DNA of 64,000 bases from Bdellovibrionales bacterium (GCA_019637855.1 JAHBUX010000003.1:1-64000); one strand, 5' to 3'. Numbered from the stretch's first letter, positions 8,161 to 17,362 are shown. The notes: generated by a model from the sequence alone, not told the origin. A program made the numbers and translations.

Positions 8161-9333
8161 TCAAGGACAGGCTTTATACTCAATCACGCCGCTGGTCACA
8201 ACCGAGTAGAGTTTGCCGCCCGGACACCCCATCTTAGCGTGGGCACTGCAATCCACGCGCGGGACTGCACAATGCACATCGAGTGAACCTTTAAAGATCG
8301 CCGGTAAGAGGGTGGCCGCAGTGGCACTCACATTTTTGCCAGTGCCGTAGCGTACGCAACTCACACCGCTACCTGCCGAGGCCTGACAATCACTCAACGC
8401 CTGTTGCGCCACATCGGTGGAGGGATTGTTGGAATAAGCCGCGCCCATAGCGCCATTGTTGGCAATGTACACCGCACCGGCCACATTGGCGGCGGCGTCT
8501 ACTCCGAGCAGATATCCCGCGGTGAAGTAGGTGGCAAAGTGGGCCGCACGCAATCCAGGGATCGAGTCTGCAATCACCGTTCGAGTGTAGTCGGTCGCTG
8601 GGATGGCGTTTAACTCTTTGCCTTTGAATGCGACCGTGTCATTCACGAATACCAACGTGCAGGGCACGATCATCGCCGTTAGTTCACAACGCTCAAGCGC
8701 CAACCGCTTGGCTTCCGCATCCGACTCAAGCGCTGTGCCGGAATCACTATCCGCAATCGTGAACACGCCATCCACGGAAACCGCCATGGCCTTAGGTGAA
8801 GTGCGGGCTTGATAGATCGTGAGCAGAGAGGCACGAGCTGGCGGATTCACAAACGGAATCGCGGCGGCCGACATAGTGGTCGTGTCACTGAACTGATAGG
8901 TGAACGAGCTATCCAAATCCGCAGAATTCAGCGCGAAACTCACACCACGCGCCACCAGCGCGCAGGGCAAACGCGACAAAGCGTAACAACCCTCCAGCGC
9001 CATTTTGTCTACATCCATCTGCTGAGCCCCAGCAAGAATGCTGACGTATCCCAGGCCATTTTGCGCAATCGCGACAGCGCGCGTGGACGTGGAGTTTTCA
9101 TAGTTCCATTTACTCAGGAGTTTTTCCATCATGGACGACGGGTACGGAAGGTTGTAATAGCGGAACGTATCGCCGGCGCGGAAATCAACGATCGGCCTCG
9201 GTGCGTTGGGGTCACCTGACGACTGCTCCACGTTGGCTTTCATAGCTGAACCCACCGGCTTGCAAGCTTGAAAAGCGAAAACCCCTGCACCCAACGTCAC
9301 ACAAAGCAGAGTCAAACGTGCGAAAAGCCTCAT
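8161..9333 (-). CDS. Exported lipoprotein with three DUF4189-like repeats
   Basis: About 390 residues with a lipoprotein-type signal (hydrophobic core then FQAC|K). The mature part carries three diverged copies of a ~45-residue module: an A-I-A/Y-I-A strand, a run of small residues, then A-x-x-A-L-x-x-C and a C-A-L-V/C-T-L-V/C-V-R-Y end (near residues 90, 190 and 290). The A..AL..C...C pattern recalls DUF4189 proteins, each copy having a likely disulphide pair. A further Cys pair is at the C-terminus. ATG 9333 is chosen because GGGGGAG lies 5 nt upstream. The function is unknown and the location is periplasmic or outer membrane. Confidence 0.7.
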   Translation of the reverse strand: MRLFARLTLLCVTLGAGVFAFQACKPVGSAMKANVEQSSGDPNAPRPIVDFRAGDTFRYYNLPYPSSMMEKLLSKWNYENSTSTRAVAIAQNGLGYVSILAGAQQMDVDKMALEGCYALSRLPCALVARGVSFALNSADLDSSFTYQFSDTTTMSAAAIPFVNPPARASLLTIYQARTSPKAMAVSVDGVFTIADSDSGTALESDAEAKRLALERCELTAMIVPCTLVFVNDTVAFKGKELNAIPATDYTRTVIADSIPGLRAAHFATYFTAGYLLGVDAAANVAGAVYIANNGAMGAAYSNNPSTDVAQQALSDCQASAGSGVSCVRYGTGKNVSATAATLLPAIFKGSLDVHCAVPRVDCSAHAKMGCPGGKLYSVVTSGVIEYKACP

Positions 9334-9464
9334 TATCACTCCCCCTCAAAGACCCTTTCGATTATATCGATCTCAGTTTTGGATGGCCACGTTTGGAGCA
9401 CAGGATGTTTCAAAATAGGAATCCCGCCCTAGACCTTCGCCCCTGATGGATCTAAGCTTTCTTT

Positions 9465-10373
9465 ATGAGTCGTTTGAAACTGGTTATCACATCTCGAGAC
9501 CGCGACCTGGGCGGGTTCAATGTTCGACGCGTTCTTCCCTATCCCACGCATCGAATGGTGGGTCCGTTTCTCTTTCTCGATCATATGGGGCCAACGCAGT
9601 TCGCGCCCGGGAAGGGTATGGACGTGCGTCCACATCCGCACATCAACCTGGCGACCGTTACCTATCTTTTTGAAGGAGCGATCCATCATCGCGACAGCCT
9701 CGGTTCGGATCAACGGATTGAACCAGGTGCCATCAACTGGATGACCGCCGGTCGCGGTATCGTGCACTCCGAGCGCATGCCCGAAGTCACCCGCGTTCAC
9801 GGCGGCCGCCTAAATGGACTGCAATGCTGGGTAGCCCTGCCTGAAAATCAGGAAGAGTGCGAACCGAGTTTTGAACATCACCCCGCGGTGACCTTGCCGC
9901 AGTTTTTGAACGGCTCAATCAAGCTGAAGCTGCTTTTGGGAAAAAGTGCGGGCCACGAGAGCCCAGTAAAGGTGCATTCCGATTTGTTTTACATGGAAGC
10001 CCTGATGCCGAAGGGAGCGGTGCTGGAGTTTGATTCGGAGAATCGCGAGACGGCAGCCTATCTGGTGCACGGAGAAGTGCGCGTTGAAGAACAACGTATT
10101 CTGGCGGGCTCTATGGCCGTAGGCGATCGCACTCAAGGCCTGAAAATCGAGGCTCTACAGGATTCGCGGGTGATGCTGCTCGGTGGAAAATCCGTCGGGC
10201 CACGCTTTATGTTTTGGAATTTCGTCTCAAGCTCAAAAGATCGGCTGGAGGAAGTCAAACGCGAGTGGGCCAAGGGCCCGGGCCACAGCCCGCGCTTCCC
10301 TAAAATCCCCGGTGACGACCAAGAATTTATCCCTCTTCCCGATGAGGCGGCGCCGAAAGGAACGCCCCTTTAG
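9465..10373 (+). CDS. Pirin family protein (cupin metalloprotein)
   Basis: 302 residues of the pirin family, the usual length for bacterial members. The N-terminal cupin contains the metal ligands in RPHPHINLATVTYLFEG (two His) and the later G-R-G-I-V-H-S-E-R motif (His and Glu). The second cupin domain is at ~170-285. Bacterial pirins bind iron or similar metals and some have quercetin 2,3-dioxygenase activity or modulate metabolic enzymes; the precise role cannot be read here. There is no strong Shine-Dalgarno sequence. It is transcribed alone, divergent from the repeat lipoprotein. Confidence 0.9.
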   Translation: MSRLKLVITSRDRDLGGFNVRRVLPYPTHRMVGPFLFLDHMGPTQFAPGKGMDVRPHPHINLATVTYLFEGAIHHRDSLGSDQRIEPGAINWMTAGRGIVHSERMPEVTRVHGGRLNGLQCWVALPENQEECEPSFEHHPAVTLPQFLNGSIKLKLLLGKSAGHESPVKVHSDLFYMEALMPKGAVLEFDSENRETAAYLVHGEVRVEEQRILAGSMAVGDRTQGLKIEALQDSRVMLLGGKSVGPRFMFWNFVSSSKDRLEEVKREWAKGPGHSPRFPKIPGDDQEFIPLPDEAAPKGTPL

Positions 10374-10476
10374 GCGACGCTCCCAAAAATTCCCCGTCCT
10401 TTGCGCTCAAGTCCTCTTTTTTCACTTCTGCTTCTGGCACGGCGGCTGCTGTGTGTAAGCGCATCTGGAGGTCTTT

Positions 10477-10962
10477 ATGCGCGAAATGCCTGCAACATCT
10501 TATGCCTCAGCATTGCGCGACGTGGTGGGTAGTGCCAAGGACCTGCTCCATAGCGAAGTCGGCTTAGTCAAAGCCGAACTATCTGACCATGCCCACCGAA
10601 TCGCCCGGCACTCCGCTCGCGGCGCCATCTTCGGGGCGCTGGTGGCCTTAAGTGTGATTCCGTTCATGGCATTTCTGGTGATTGGCCTGGGCGAGCTGTT
10701 GGACGGCCGCTACTGGCTGAGCTCCTTGATTATCGCGGTAATATTTGGCGCCGGTGGCGCAACCCTCGCCTATCAAGCCTACCAGTTGCTGAAAGAAGAG
10801 GACTTTAGTTTACCGCGCGCTCGGCGCGGACTTGAGCGCCAAATGGAATCTGTGCAGGAAAAAGTGCAAGAAATTAAAACCACCGTAAAGGGAGAAGCTA
10901 ATGAACTCAACAGAACTGCAAACGACTTCGGTTTCGGTCAACCGGGCCGAGCAGGCGGTTAA
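10477..10962 (+). CDS. YqjE-like membrane protein (holin superfamily 6)
   Basis: 161 residues with an N-terminal amphipathic region, two transmembrane helices (about 50-72 and 83-105) and a C-terminal charged coiled-coil tail. This is the arrangement of YqjE / Phage_holin_3_6 proteins, found next to YqjD-type ribosome-binding membrane proteins in many proteobacteria. GGAGG precedes the ATG. The last ~60 bp overlap the next gene in another frame, so the pair is tightly coupled. A stress or envelope role is typical of the family, but the function is unproven. Confidence 0.75.
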   Translation: MREMPATSYASALRDVVGSAKDLLHSEVGLVKAELSDHAHRIARHSARGAIFGALVALSVIPFMAFLVIGLGELLDGRYWLSSLIIAVIFGAGGATLAYQAYQLLKEEDFSLPRARRGLERQMESVQEKVQEIKTTVKGEANELNRTANDFGFGQPGRAGG

Positions 10963-11245
10963 CAACAGCATCGCCAAATTTGAATCCGCCATGGAGAACC
11001 TGGCCGACAAAGTCGAAGACACCTCCCAGCGCATTCAACACATTGTGGAACTGTCGCAGCGACCGGTGCAAGAACTCGTGCAATTGAAAGATCATGTGCA
11101 ACGCGCAGCCACCCCCTTCATCAACGATATTCGCGCCAACCCACGTCCTTGGCTGATGACCGCAGGCCTGCTGGCAGCAGGATTTTTCTTCTTTCACTAT
11201 GTCAAACCGGGACAACGCGCCTTGGAAACCTCGCGTGCGGTTTAA
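10901..11245 (+). CDS. YqjD/DUF883-like tail-anchored protein
   Basis: 114 residues: a long helical N-terminal part with heptad-like hydrophobics and one C-terminal membrane segment (WLMTAGLLAAGFFFFHYV) preceded by the N-P-R-P-W motif. The layout resembles YqjD/ElaB (DUF883) proteins, which anchor at the membrane through the C-terminus. It overlaps the YqjE-like gene by 62 bp, unusually long for two translated same-strand frames, and GGAG lies just before its ATG. Family membership rests on layout and neighbour rather than clear sequence identity. Confidence 0.65.
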   Translation: MNSTELQTTSVSVNRAEQAVNNSIAKFESAMENLADKVEDTSQRIQHIVELSQRPVQELVQLKDHVQRAATPFINDIRANPRPWLMTAGLLAAGFFFFHYVKPGQRALETSRAV

Positions 11246-11276
11246 AATGGAGCTTCAGCGCGTTTCCTTTTGAGAC

Positions 11277-11306
11277 TTGACACTCAAGCGCTCCAAACCC
11301 TGATAA
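11277..11306 (+). promoter_or_regulatory. Candidate promoter for the small exported gene
   Basis: A perfect -35 TTGACA (11277-11282) and TGATAA (11301-11306) are separated by 18 nt, about 43 nt ahead of the ATG at 11350. It lies in the gap after the YqjD-like gene, so the small gene likely has its own transcript. Confidence 0.45.
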
Positions 11307-11349
11307 ACTGTTTAGGTGATCGACACTTTTTCCCTAAATGGAGGAGCCA

Positions 11350-11547
11350 ATGCAAAAGCTGTATGTAATTGGATTGCTAGCGCTCGCGATGAACAGTTCA
11401 GGGGCAATTGCGGAAAGCATAGCCCCGAAAATCGCGCAGCCAGAGAATGCACCCAAAGTGGAAATCCAACTGAGCGACGCGACCGGTAAGTATTTGTTAG
11501 AGATGCCCAAGCTCTATCGTCGGTATATAAAACCGATGCTAGCTTAG
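11350..11547 (+). CDS. Small exported protein, unknown
   Basis: 65 residues with a signal peptide ending near A-I-A-E, leaving a short mature peptide of ~43 residues with a basic, Tyr-rich end. No family is recognised. The start at 11350 has a near-perfect GGAGGAG 5 nt upstream. It has a candidate promoter of its own and is convergent with the ParB-like gene, whose stop lies 2 bp beyond. Confidence 0.6.
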   Translation: MQKLYVIGLLALAMNSSGAIAESIAPKIAQPENAPKVEIQLSDATGKYLLEMPKLYRRYIKPMLA

Positions 11548-11548
11548 A

Positions 11549-12277
11549 TTAATTTTTACTCAATGCGAGTTCACAAAGCGCCGGATCCCAGCCGGGAAGT
11601 TCTTCGGCCGCTTTGGAGCGCGCCAGACTTACGCCCGCGATCACCGCCGTGGCCATGTTCGAACCGTTCGGGTCTAACGGAATACGCGAACGGAAGAAAT
11701 CCGCCCACACAAATTCGGAAAAACGCTCCTTAGCTTTTTTAAAGCCTCGCGCCTTGCGCACTTCCGCAGCAAGCGTGCGATAAGGATCATCGACCAGCTC
11801 GTTTAGCGTGCGCGGTAGGGCTGTGGGGAGCTGGCAAGCGTCGCCCAAACAAGATAGGTACATCCAACGACGCTCGAGCATCTTTTCAATAAAGCGCTCA
11901 GGGCGCACATCGTGCCAGTTGCGTACGACTTCAATCACGACGTTATTAATACCGACCGCCGCGGCAGCCAGCGAAAAATGGTGACCGTCTACGATGTACA
12001 CATCGCCGTCAGGTCCGATCACCGCCGGCACCGGATGCGTAAAGATATAATGATCCAGTTCGCCCTGCGCCTGTTTGCGGGCCATGGACAGGCTCTTGCG
12101 CTGAACCTGCAGAAATCCAGCCGCAAACTGCGTGGGCCGAAGATCGGCAATCGCAGCCCAGCAAAGATCGTCACGTTTAGACTCAGCCCCACAAGGCGGC
12201 AAATCGACAAGGGCAGAGGCCATCGAAGCATATGAAAACAAGCTTAGATTTAACATGCGCAGCCAAGCCTGTTTCAT
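11549..12277 (-). CDS. Exported ParB-like (ParBc_2) protein
   Basis: About 242 residues with a signal peptide ending near A-S-A-L and a ParBc_2-type domain. The family core is evident as DLRPTQFAAG, then HPVPAVIGPDGDVYIVDGHHFSLAA, which has the D-G-H-H signature. These proteins are annotated as putative ParB-like nucleases, but no activity is established. The ATG at 12277 follows GGAGA and overlaps the upstream HAD gene by 4 bp (ATGA). Export of a ParB-fold protein is the unusual point: it cannot serve chromosome partitioning if it leaves the cytoplasm. An active-site His pair and Asp are present. Confidence 0.78.
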   Translation of the reverse strand: MKQAWLRMLNLSLFSYASMASALVDLPPCGAESKRDDLCWAAIADLRPTQFAAGFLQVQRKSLSMARKQAQGELDHYIFTHPVPAVIGPDGDVYIVDGHHFSLAAAAVGINNVVIEVVRNWHDVRPERFIEKMLERRWMYLSCLGDACQLPTALPRTLNELVDDPYRTLAAEVRKARGFKKAKERFSEFVWADFFRSRIPLDPNGSNMATAVIAGVSLARSKAAEELPGWDPALCELALSKN

Positions 12278-13146
12278 TGTGGCGTCTCCAGCTCGACTGC
12301 ACAATTTGCTGAAGCCGTCAGTCTGGCGCGAGCCTCCGCATCGGACAAAAGCCTGCCTTCATCTTCAAAGACCGCCCGCTGCAGATCCGCTACTGCCGCC
12401 TCAAAGGGCTCTTCTAAAGCTTTCAAGTAATGAATCACGCGGCCGTGTATACGCAGCTCCAACAATGCCTCAACAAAGGTATGGACGTGATGAATGCGAT
12501 CATCCACCGCCATCGCCCGCCGCGGACGAAAGCCCGTTTTGTTCAGCAAAGACTTCAAGACCAAACCTTTAGGGCTGCCATCCGTGAAGGCCACACCGCC
12601 ATCCCACAAGAAGTCATTGTTGAGTTCGGGCAAACGAAAATCGACCAGGCTTTGCGAGGGAAATGAGGAGCGCGAAAAATCCACGCCCAACGCGCGCAAC
12701 TGCCTTAAGGTGAGTTGGGCCATCAGAGGATGACGAGCGGTCAAACCAATCACCGCAACTCCGCGCTTTTGCAACCGAGCAATCAACTCCGGAAGCTCGG
12801 ACTCCATCAATCGCATTTCGGTCCTATCTTTGATCGCAAAGTTTAACGGGCCTAGTTTTGTGGCCGCTTCCCGCCAAGAAAGACCTTGCGCCGTCAGCTG
12901 AAGGCTGGCGTGAGTGTACCATTCGTCCGTACCCAGAGTTTGCGCTTCACGAAAAACGGTGTTGTCCAGATCGAGCACCAAGAGATCGCCGCTCGCCAAT
13001 TTATCAAAATCCTGCACCACACGCGGGAAGAGCTGGGTGAGCGCCATGACAGCCACCTCAGGCGTCTCTTCCAGTTCACTCTCGCGACTCCAAGCCGGAA
13101 AGGCCACCGACCAAGTCAGTAAGGACAGCAGTACGATTTTGAACAT
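12274..13146 (-). CDS. Exported HAD-like DUF2608 protein
   Basis: 290 residues with a cleavable signal peptide (hydrophobic core then F-P-A-W-S). The HAD motif I appears as LVLDLDNTVF (~57-66) with both aspartates, motif II as GLTAR (~140), and motif IV-like residues in A-V-D-D-R-I-H-H (~216). This matches DUF2608, a HAD-superfamily group seen in Legionella, chlamydiae and other intracellular bacteria. A Mg2+-dependent phosphatase is the likely activity and the substrate is unknown. It is coupled to the exported ParB-like gene by a 4-bp overlap. Confidence 0.8.
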   Translation of the reverse strand: MFKIVLLSLLTWSVAFPAWSRESELEETPEVAVMALTQLFPRVVQDFDKLASGDLLVLDLDNTVFREAQTLGTDEWYTHASLQLTAQGLSWREAATKLGPLNFAIKDRTEMRLMESELPELIARLQKRGVAVIGLTARHPLMAQLTLRQLRALGVDFSRSSFPSQSLVDFRLPELNNDFLWDGGVAFTDGSPKGLVLKSLLNKTGFRPRRAMAVDDRIHHVHTFVEALLELRIHGRVIHYLKALEEPFEAAVADLQRAVFEDEGRLLSDAEARARLTASANCAVELETPQ

Positions 13147-13188
13147 GCGAAGACCTAATCTAATGGGGACTCTATGGTCAATCCCGAG

Positions 13189-14319
13189 TTAAAATGAAAC
13201 CTGAAGATCGGCAAACGTCGAGGTAAAATCGCGCTGAACTGAGCTTAAACCACGCTTGGCCTGATGATGAATTAATGCCAGGGTCGTGTTCTTAGCCAGC
13301 TGAAACTGCGCGGTGACGCGCGTCCCGCGAACATCCGTACCGCCGCCATTGGTATCGCTGTCAGTAAAGGCTCCGACCAAAGCGTCACGCCCCTTCATAA
13401 TGGAGGCAAATGAGAGTGTGATGAACTTCCATTTCACGCCCACACCGGCCTCATAGGCCGAGCTGTCTTTTGAAACCGCCGTGTTGTGAATATAATCCGC
13501 AAACACCGTGTACTCAATGGCGTCGATCTTGTGTTTGAACTCAGTTCCAGCCTGTGCCAGCACGTACTGATATTTATAATAGTAAGCGGTCGGAGTGGTC
13601 ACGTCGTCGGCGTAAACGGTGTTGCCTAAATAGCGCGCCTCACTGCTGCTCGAGTAGGAATCGATGCCGCTGGCACCGGCGACCACACTGCCGATCTTTT
13701 TGTCTTTGATATTCAGGTAGTAGTAGTTCCCCAAGTGAGAAGTCCATGTCCAATCATCGGACTTCACCACTACCCCCACATCACCTCCGACGAGGCCTGT
13801 GTCGACCACATCGGTTTTTGGCCGTTTGTCGTTGAAGTTCTCGGCAATGATGTAGGTGGCAAGATTAATAAAACCTGTCGTGCTCTCACTAAAGCGGGGC
13901 TCCCACTTGGCGGCTAGGCCTTCAAAGGCCAAATCCGCATCAAACAGACTTTGCACTTTGTTCGGTGACCAAAAGGGGTTGGCCGTCCGCCCCGCCCATA
14001 GGTGTCCTTCAGGCACAAACTTCCAGTCTATATACCCCCAGTCCAACCCGAACTCGCGCCGGGGCATACCGGGATTTTTCGCATCACCTAATGTCTGATT
14101 GCCGCTGATCGCGGAGGACGCGGTCATCAAACGCAACACCGCTTGAACGTCCTCATTCACATCGGCGCGAAATGCCAGACGGGCGCGCAGTTGTTGATAA
14201 AGTCGCGCTTCATCTGTCGACTCTTTGAGCTGAACGCCACGATAACGTAGATCACCCGACCAAGTTTGAGCAAAAGCAGGTCCACTCACCAACAACAACA
14301 GGGCAATTAAACTTTTCAT
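13189..14319 (-). CDS. Outer-membrane porin-like beta-barrel protein
   Basis: About 376 residues with a clear signal peptide (cut after A-F-A) and a mature sequence of alternating hydrophobic/polar strands ending in a terminal Phe (LQVSF), the outer-membrane beta-barrel insertion signal. The opening QTWSGDLRYRG and the W-G-Y-I-D-W-K-F segment resemble putative porins of the DUF3373/Porin_10 kind. Aromatic girdle residues are abundant. The ATG at 14319 is preferred over 14337 because it begins the signal peptide directly. It would be a channel for small solutes; specificity cannot be read. Confidence 0.75.
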   Translation of the reverse strand: MKSLIALLLLVSGPAFAQTWSGDLRYRGVQLKESTDEARLYQQLRARLAFRADVNEDVQAVLRLMTASSAISGNQTLGDAKNPGMPRREFGLDWGYIDWKFVPEGHLWAGRTANPFWSPNKVQSLFDADLAFEGLAAKWEPRFSESTTGFINLATYIIAENFNDKRPKTDVVDTGLVGGDVGVVVKSDDWTWTSHLGNYYYLNIKDKKIGSVVAGASGIDSYSSSSEARYLGNTVYADDVTTPTAYYYKYQYVLAQAGTEFKHKIDAIEYTVFADYIHNTAVSKDSSAYEAGVGVKWKFITLSFASIMKGRDALVGAFTDSDTNGGGTDVRGTRVTAQFQLAKNTTLALIHHQAKRGLSSVQRDFTSTFADLQVSF

Positions 14320-14375
14320 AGCAGCGAAATATAGCAAATGGAAAACGCGCGTATTATCAGAATCGTGTTGGCTTT

Positions 14376-15101
14376 TTAATATGCTGCACGCGGGCGATAG
14401 CCCAAAGCCGGAGAGGTCTCCGCATAGAAATAGAACTCGAGCTTCTGCTCACGAACGGCATCCAGTATCGCTTCCGGCTTTTTTTCGCAGTTGAGCACAG
14501 TTTTCCAGGCTTGAATCTGACGCGGGTGATGCAGATCCGAGGTGGCGATCATAGGAAGACCGCTATTCATTACAGGCCCAAATAGCTCCGGTCCGCTGGC
14601 CACCTCCCATGCATCAAACTCCTTCTTAAGTTCTTCACGGTGATCCCAAAGATGCAGGGTTTGCAGCTCCGCTCTTCCTGTCGGTACCGGATGAGCGGCC
14701 ACCGCCAGTGCACCTTGGGCCCGAATCGCGCGCGCCAAGGTCACCACATCGGCTTCAGCACCGACAAATTCGGAAATTCCTATTCCCAATATGTGAGCGT
14801 TGCGATGATGCGCAAACGAATTCTTGGACAACTCAAAACCCGGGATCACGACCATGCGGTAACGCTCCCAAGCGCGCTCGGCCTCGCGGTGAATTTCGGC
14901 CAGATAGGCGGGGAAACTCTCAGGTGTGAGAGTGTACTTTAAATATTTCGCCGCCAAACCTAAGAAGGTGTTGCGCTCACAGATATGATCTGTGATGGCG
15001 ATGCAACCAAAACCACGCTGACCGTAGAAGTCGACAAGTTCCGCAATCGTGAGATGCCCGTCACTGTATCTGGAGTGAACGTGCAAATCGGCAAGGATCA
15101 T
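14376..15101 (-). CDS. PHP-domain phosphoesterase
   Basis: 241 residues of the PHP superfamily. Motif I is DLHVHSRYSDGHLT at ~5-18, motif II AITDH at ~35, motif III reads A-A-H-P at ~135 and the final ligand D-L-H-H is near 190. These are the metal-binding His/Asp residues. Relatives hydrolyse phosphate monoesters or nucleotides such as 3',5'-nucleoside bisphosphate; the length and motif set are compatible, but the substrate is not assignable. It abuts the OlsB-like gene with no gap (that gene's stop is 15104-15102), suggesting co-translation. Confidence 0.82.
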   Translation of the reverse strand: MILADLHVHSRYSDGHLTIAELVDFYGQRGFGCIAITDHICERNTFLGLAAKYLKYTLTPESFPAYLAEIHREAERAWERYRMVVIPGFELSKNSFAHHRNAHILGIGISEFVGAEADVVTLARAIRAQGALAVAAHPVPTGRAELQTLHLWDHREELKKEFDAWEVASGPELFGPVMNSGLPMIATSDLHHPRQIQAWKTVLNCEKKPEAILDAVREQKLEFYFYAETSPALGYRPRAAY

Positions 15102-15944
15102 TCACACCTCAGAAAAGCGCGACTTAAAGCGCGGGTTTAAGCGATTCCAATCCAAAATCGTCAACATATCCGTACATTCGAAATCGCGATCAAGCGCCGG
15201 GAAGCCGTACACCTGAGCGCCGGCATGGAGGTATGAGCGCAACAAAGGAGGTAGCAAAGCTTTGCGTTGCGCGGTCGTCATGGGCTCGCCGGCCGCCCGC
15301 GGAAAGCCCGGGAAATGATAGTCCTCCGTGGGGCGAATTTCGAACTCATCGCTCCACTGCCCGTCTGCATGCATAAGGTGAATAATCTGTCCCACCACAT
15401 CGGCACTGGTCGATTTCACACTGGAGCAACCAAAAAGATATTCAGTTTTGGTCTTAGCGATATAGCGGCTTAAACCTTTCCATAGCAGCTCGATGGCTTG
15501 ACCATTGCGGTAGGTCGGATGCACGCAAGCGCGTCCCAGCTCGAGCTTAACTGCTGGAATGCGCAAAAATTCAGTGAGGTCAAATTCAGAGGCGGAATAG
15601 AAGCGATTGGTGAAGTGCGAAGACAACAAACGGTAGGTCCCTACAACCTCAGCCAGACTCTTATCAATAATCAGAAGATGGTCGGCCATAAAATCATATT
15701 GGTCCACGTCCAGACCATGATATGCGCGGCGGCCTTGCCATTCTTCGACAAAGATTTCATGGCGCAGCTCGAGGACCTTCAGTAGTTGATGACTGGTGCG
15801 GGCCGTTTCGACAATGAACTGGTCTGTTTCATAGTGGATGTGCACAAAGCCGCGATACTCGCGCACCTGTTGCAGAAGGGATTTTTTCTGACGGGCCTCT
15901 TGGAAAGAGCGGAATAGACTCTTGGCTAAGACGGTCGCACTCAT
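15102..15944 (-). CDS. OlsB-like ornithine/acyl-ACP N-acyltransferase family
   Basis: 280 residues of the Acetyltransf_5 (hemolysin/OlsB) branch of the GNAT fold. The family core is visible as LRHEIFVEEWQ (~62-72), D-Y-D-x-x-A-D-H-L-L (~84-95) and LELGRACVHPTYRNG (~137-151). OlsB makes lyso-ornithine lipid from ornithine and 3-hydroxyacyl-ACP; other members make related aminolipids. The ATG at 15944 has GGAGG 5 nt upstream; a GTG at 15950 lies inside that ribosome site. An olsA partner is not nearby, so the exact product is unproven. Confidence 0.75.
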   Translation of the reverse strand: MSATVLAKSLFRSFQEARQKKSLLQQVREYRGFVHIHYETDQFIVETARTSHQLLKVLELRHEIFVEEWQGRRAYHGLDVDQYDFMADHLLIIDKSLAEVVGTYRLLSSHFTNRFYSASEFDLTEFLRIPAVKLELGRACVHPTYRNGQAIELLWKGLSRYIAKTKTEYLFGCSSVKSTSADVVGQIIHLMHADGQWSDEFEIRPTEDYHFPGFPRAAGEPMTTAQRKALLPPLLRSYLHAGAQVYGFPALDRDFECTDMLTILDWNRLNPRFKSRFSEV

Positions 15945-16032
15945 ATTCACCTCCCTGTCTATACCTCATGAGTGTAGCCAAGGCCCCCGCATTCTTGCGT
16001 CAAGATCGGGTCGGGATTGTGACGGGATTTGT

Positions 16033-17127
16033 TTAGGGGTCTAGCTTGAGCTCATGTTCAAGCAGGCGATCGGCAATCCGTGCATGGCCACGGGCCGAAG
16101 GATGAAAGCAATCGTTGGCCAAATCGCCTTCTTGAAAGGCGATTTCACGGACCGAACTGGCCAAAAGCAAACGCAGGCCCGGCGCTTTGAGTTCGGCGAT
16201 CTCCTCTTGCAGAACTTGAATTTGGGCCGCCTGCAACTCTTGCACCCGCGCCAGATGCCGAGCCTTATCCCGGGCCGGCTCAAGAACCGAAGGGCACTCA
16301 TGGATCAACACCTTTTGCATCCATAAAGATAGCCGCGTCGATGCCTTACGGCTGTCGCGCAGTTCTCCACAAGTCGTAACCTCCCCATCCAAACGCACCT
16401 TCTGCGCTTGCAAGCCGGGATTGGTCAGCAGATTGGCCAGATCCAGGGGCGGCAGGAACAAAACCCGCGTGCCTTCAGGCGGTTTAGGCAAAGTGGCCAA
16501 TGTCTGCAACTGCTCTCTGAGCGTGGCGCGATAACTGGCCCGAAAGGAAGTGATGGACTGTTGAAACACCAACGGGTCGCAAAGGTCATTGGCCACAAAC
16601 GAGATCAGAAGCAAAGGCGGTAAACTTGGGCTGACCTCAAGCAACCGATGCAACTGCAGAGAAAGCGTTTCAAGGAGAGCACCATCTTGTCCGGCCACGG
16701 TGATCCGCGCCGGCGGAATTCCCATTTGCCGGCCCACCAAATAGGCGAAGGTCAACTCTTCACTGTCGAGCTTAAGTGCAGCCTTCGCTTCCATATTGCG
16801 CAGCCACAAAGACCTGAGGGGAATTTCCTGTTGAGCATAAAACACGCGGGTCACCGGCTCGAAACCCAAAACCAGTTCTTGCTGAGCGCTCGGCCGCCAT
16901 AACAAATCCCACGCCTGTCCACCTAAGGCGCTCCACGAAGCCTGAATCTCTGGATGAGCCGCCGCACCCGTCACGCTGCTATCGCCCACAACCCCCAGCC
17001 ACGGGCCCTGGCTGAGCTTCTGGGGCGCCGGCAAGGGCTCGCGCAGCTCGGCCCAAGGGAGTAAGCCGAGCAGCAACCCTACGACTAAAACCAGTACCAG
17101 AATGGGAATCACCAACGTACGACGCAT
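16033..17127 (-). CDS. Membrane-anchored SGNH/GDSL-type hydrolase
   Basis: 364 residues: one N-terminal membrane segment (about 5-25) and a large periplasmic part with the SGNH blocks. Block I is VVGDSSVTG (Ser nucleophile, ~47), block III-like is SFVANDLC (Asn), and block V is DCFHPSARGH (Asp-x-x-His) near the C-terminus. A helical, Gln-rich segment before block V looks coiled. SGNH enzymes remove acetyl or acyl groups from glycans and lipids; the substrate is not identifiable. It is encoded alone, upstream of olsB on the same strand. Confidence 0.75.
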   Translation of the reverse strand: MRRTLVIPILVLVLVVGLLLGLLPWAELREPLPAPQKLSQGPWLGVVGDSSVTGAAAHPEIQASWSALGGQAWDLLWRPSAQQELVLGFEPVTRVFYAQQEIPLRSLWLRNMEAKAALKLDSEELTFAYLVGRQMGIPPARITVAGQDGALLETLSLQLHRLLEVSPSLPPLLLISFVANDLCDPLVFQQSITSFRASYRATLREQLQTLATLPKPPEGTRVLFLPPLDLANLLTNPGLQAQKVRLDGEVTTCGELRDSRKASTRLSLWMQKVLIHECPSVLEPARDKARHLARVQELQAAQIQVLQEEIAELKAPGLRLLLASSVREIAFQEGDLANDCFHPSARGHARIADRLLEHELKLDP

Positions 17128-17362
17128 CGTCTTTATTTTACCCTGGTATCAACTCCATTACCGCCCTTATTAAAGACTTGGAAAACAGCCGCAAATCCGC
17201 TGCAGCAAAGGCTCTCCAGCCACAAACATTTATGCATTAAATTAGCTGTATTTAGAGTTGTCAAAGCCAGCGCCAATATAAGCGTTTCATTTGTGGAACG
17301 CCGTCTCATCAGCGTCGCATTTGTCTACGAAATGCCGTGAGATGCGCGAAAATAGAGGGACT

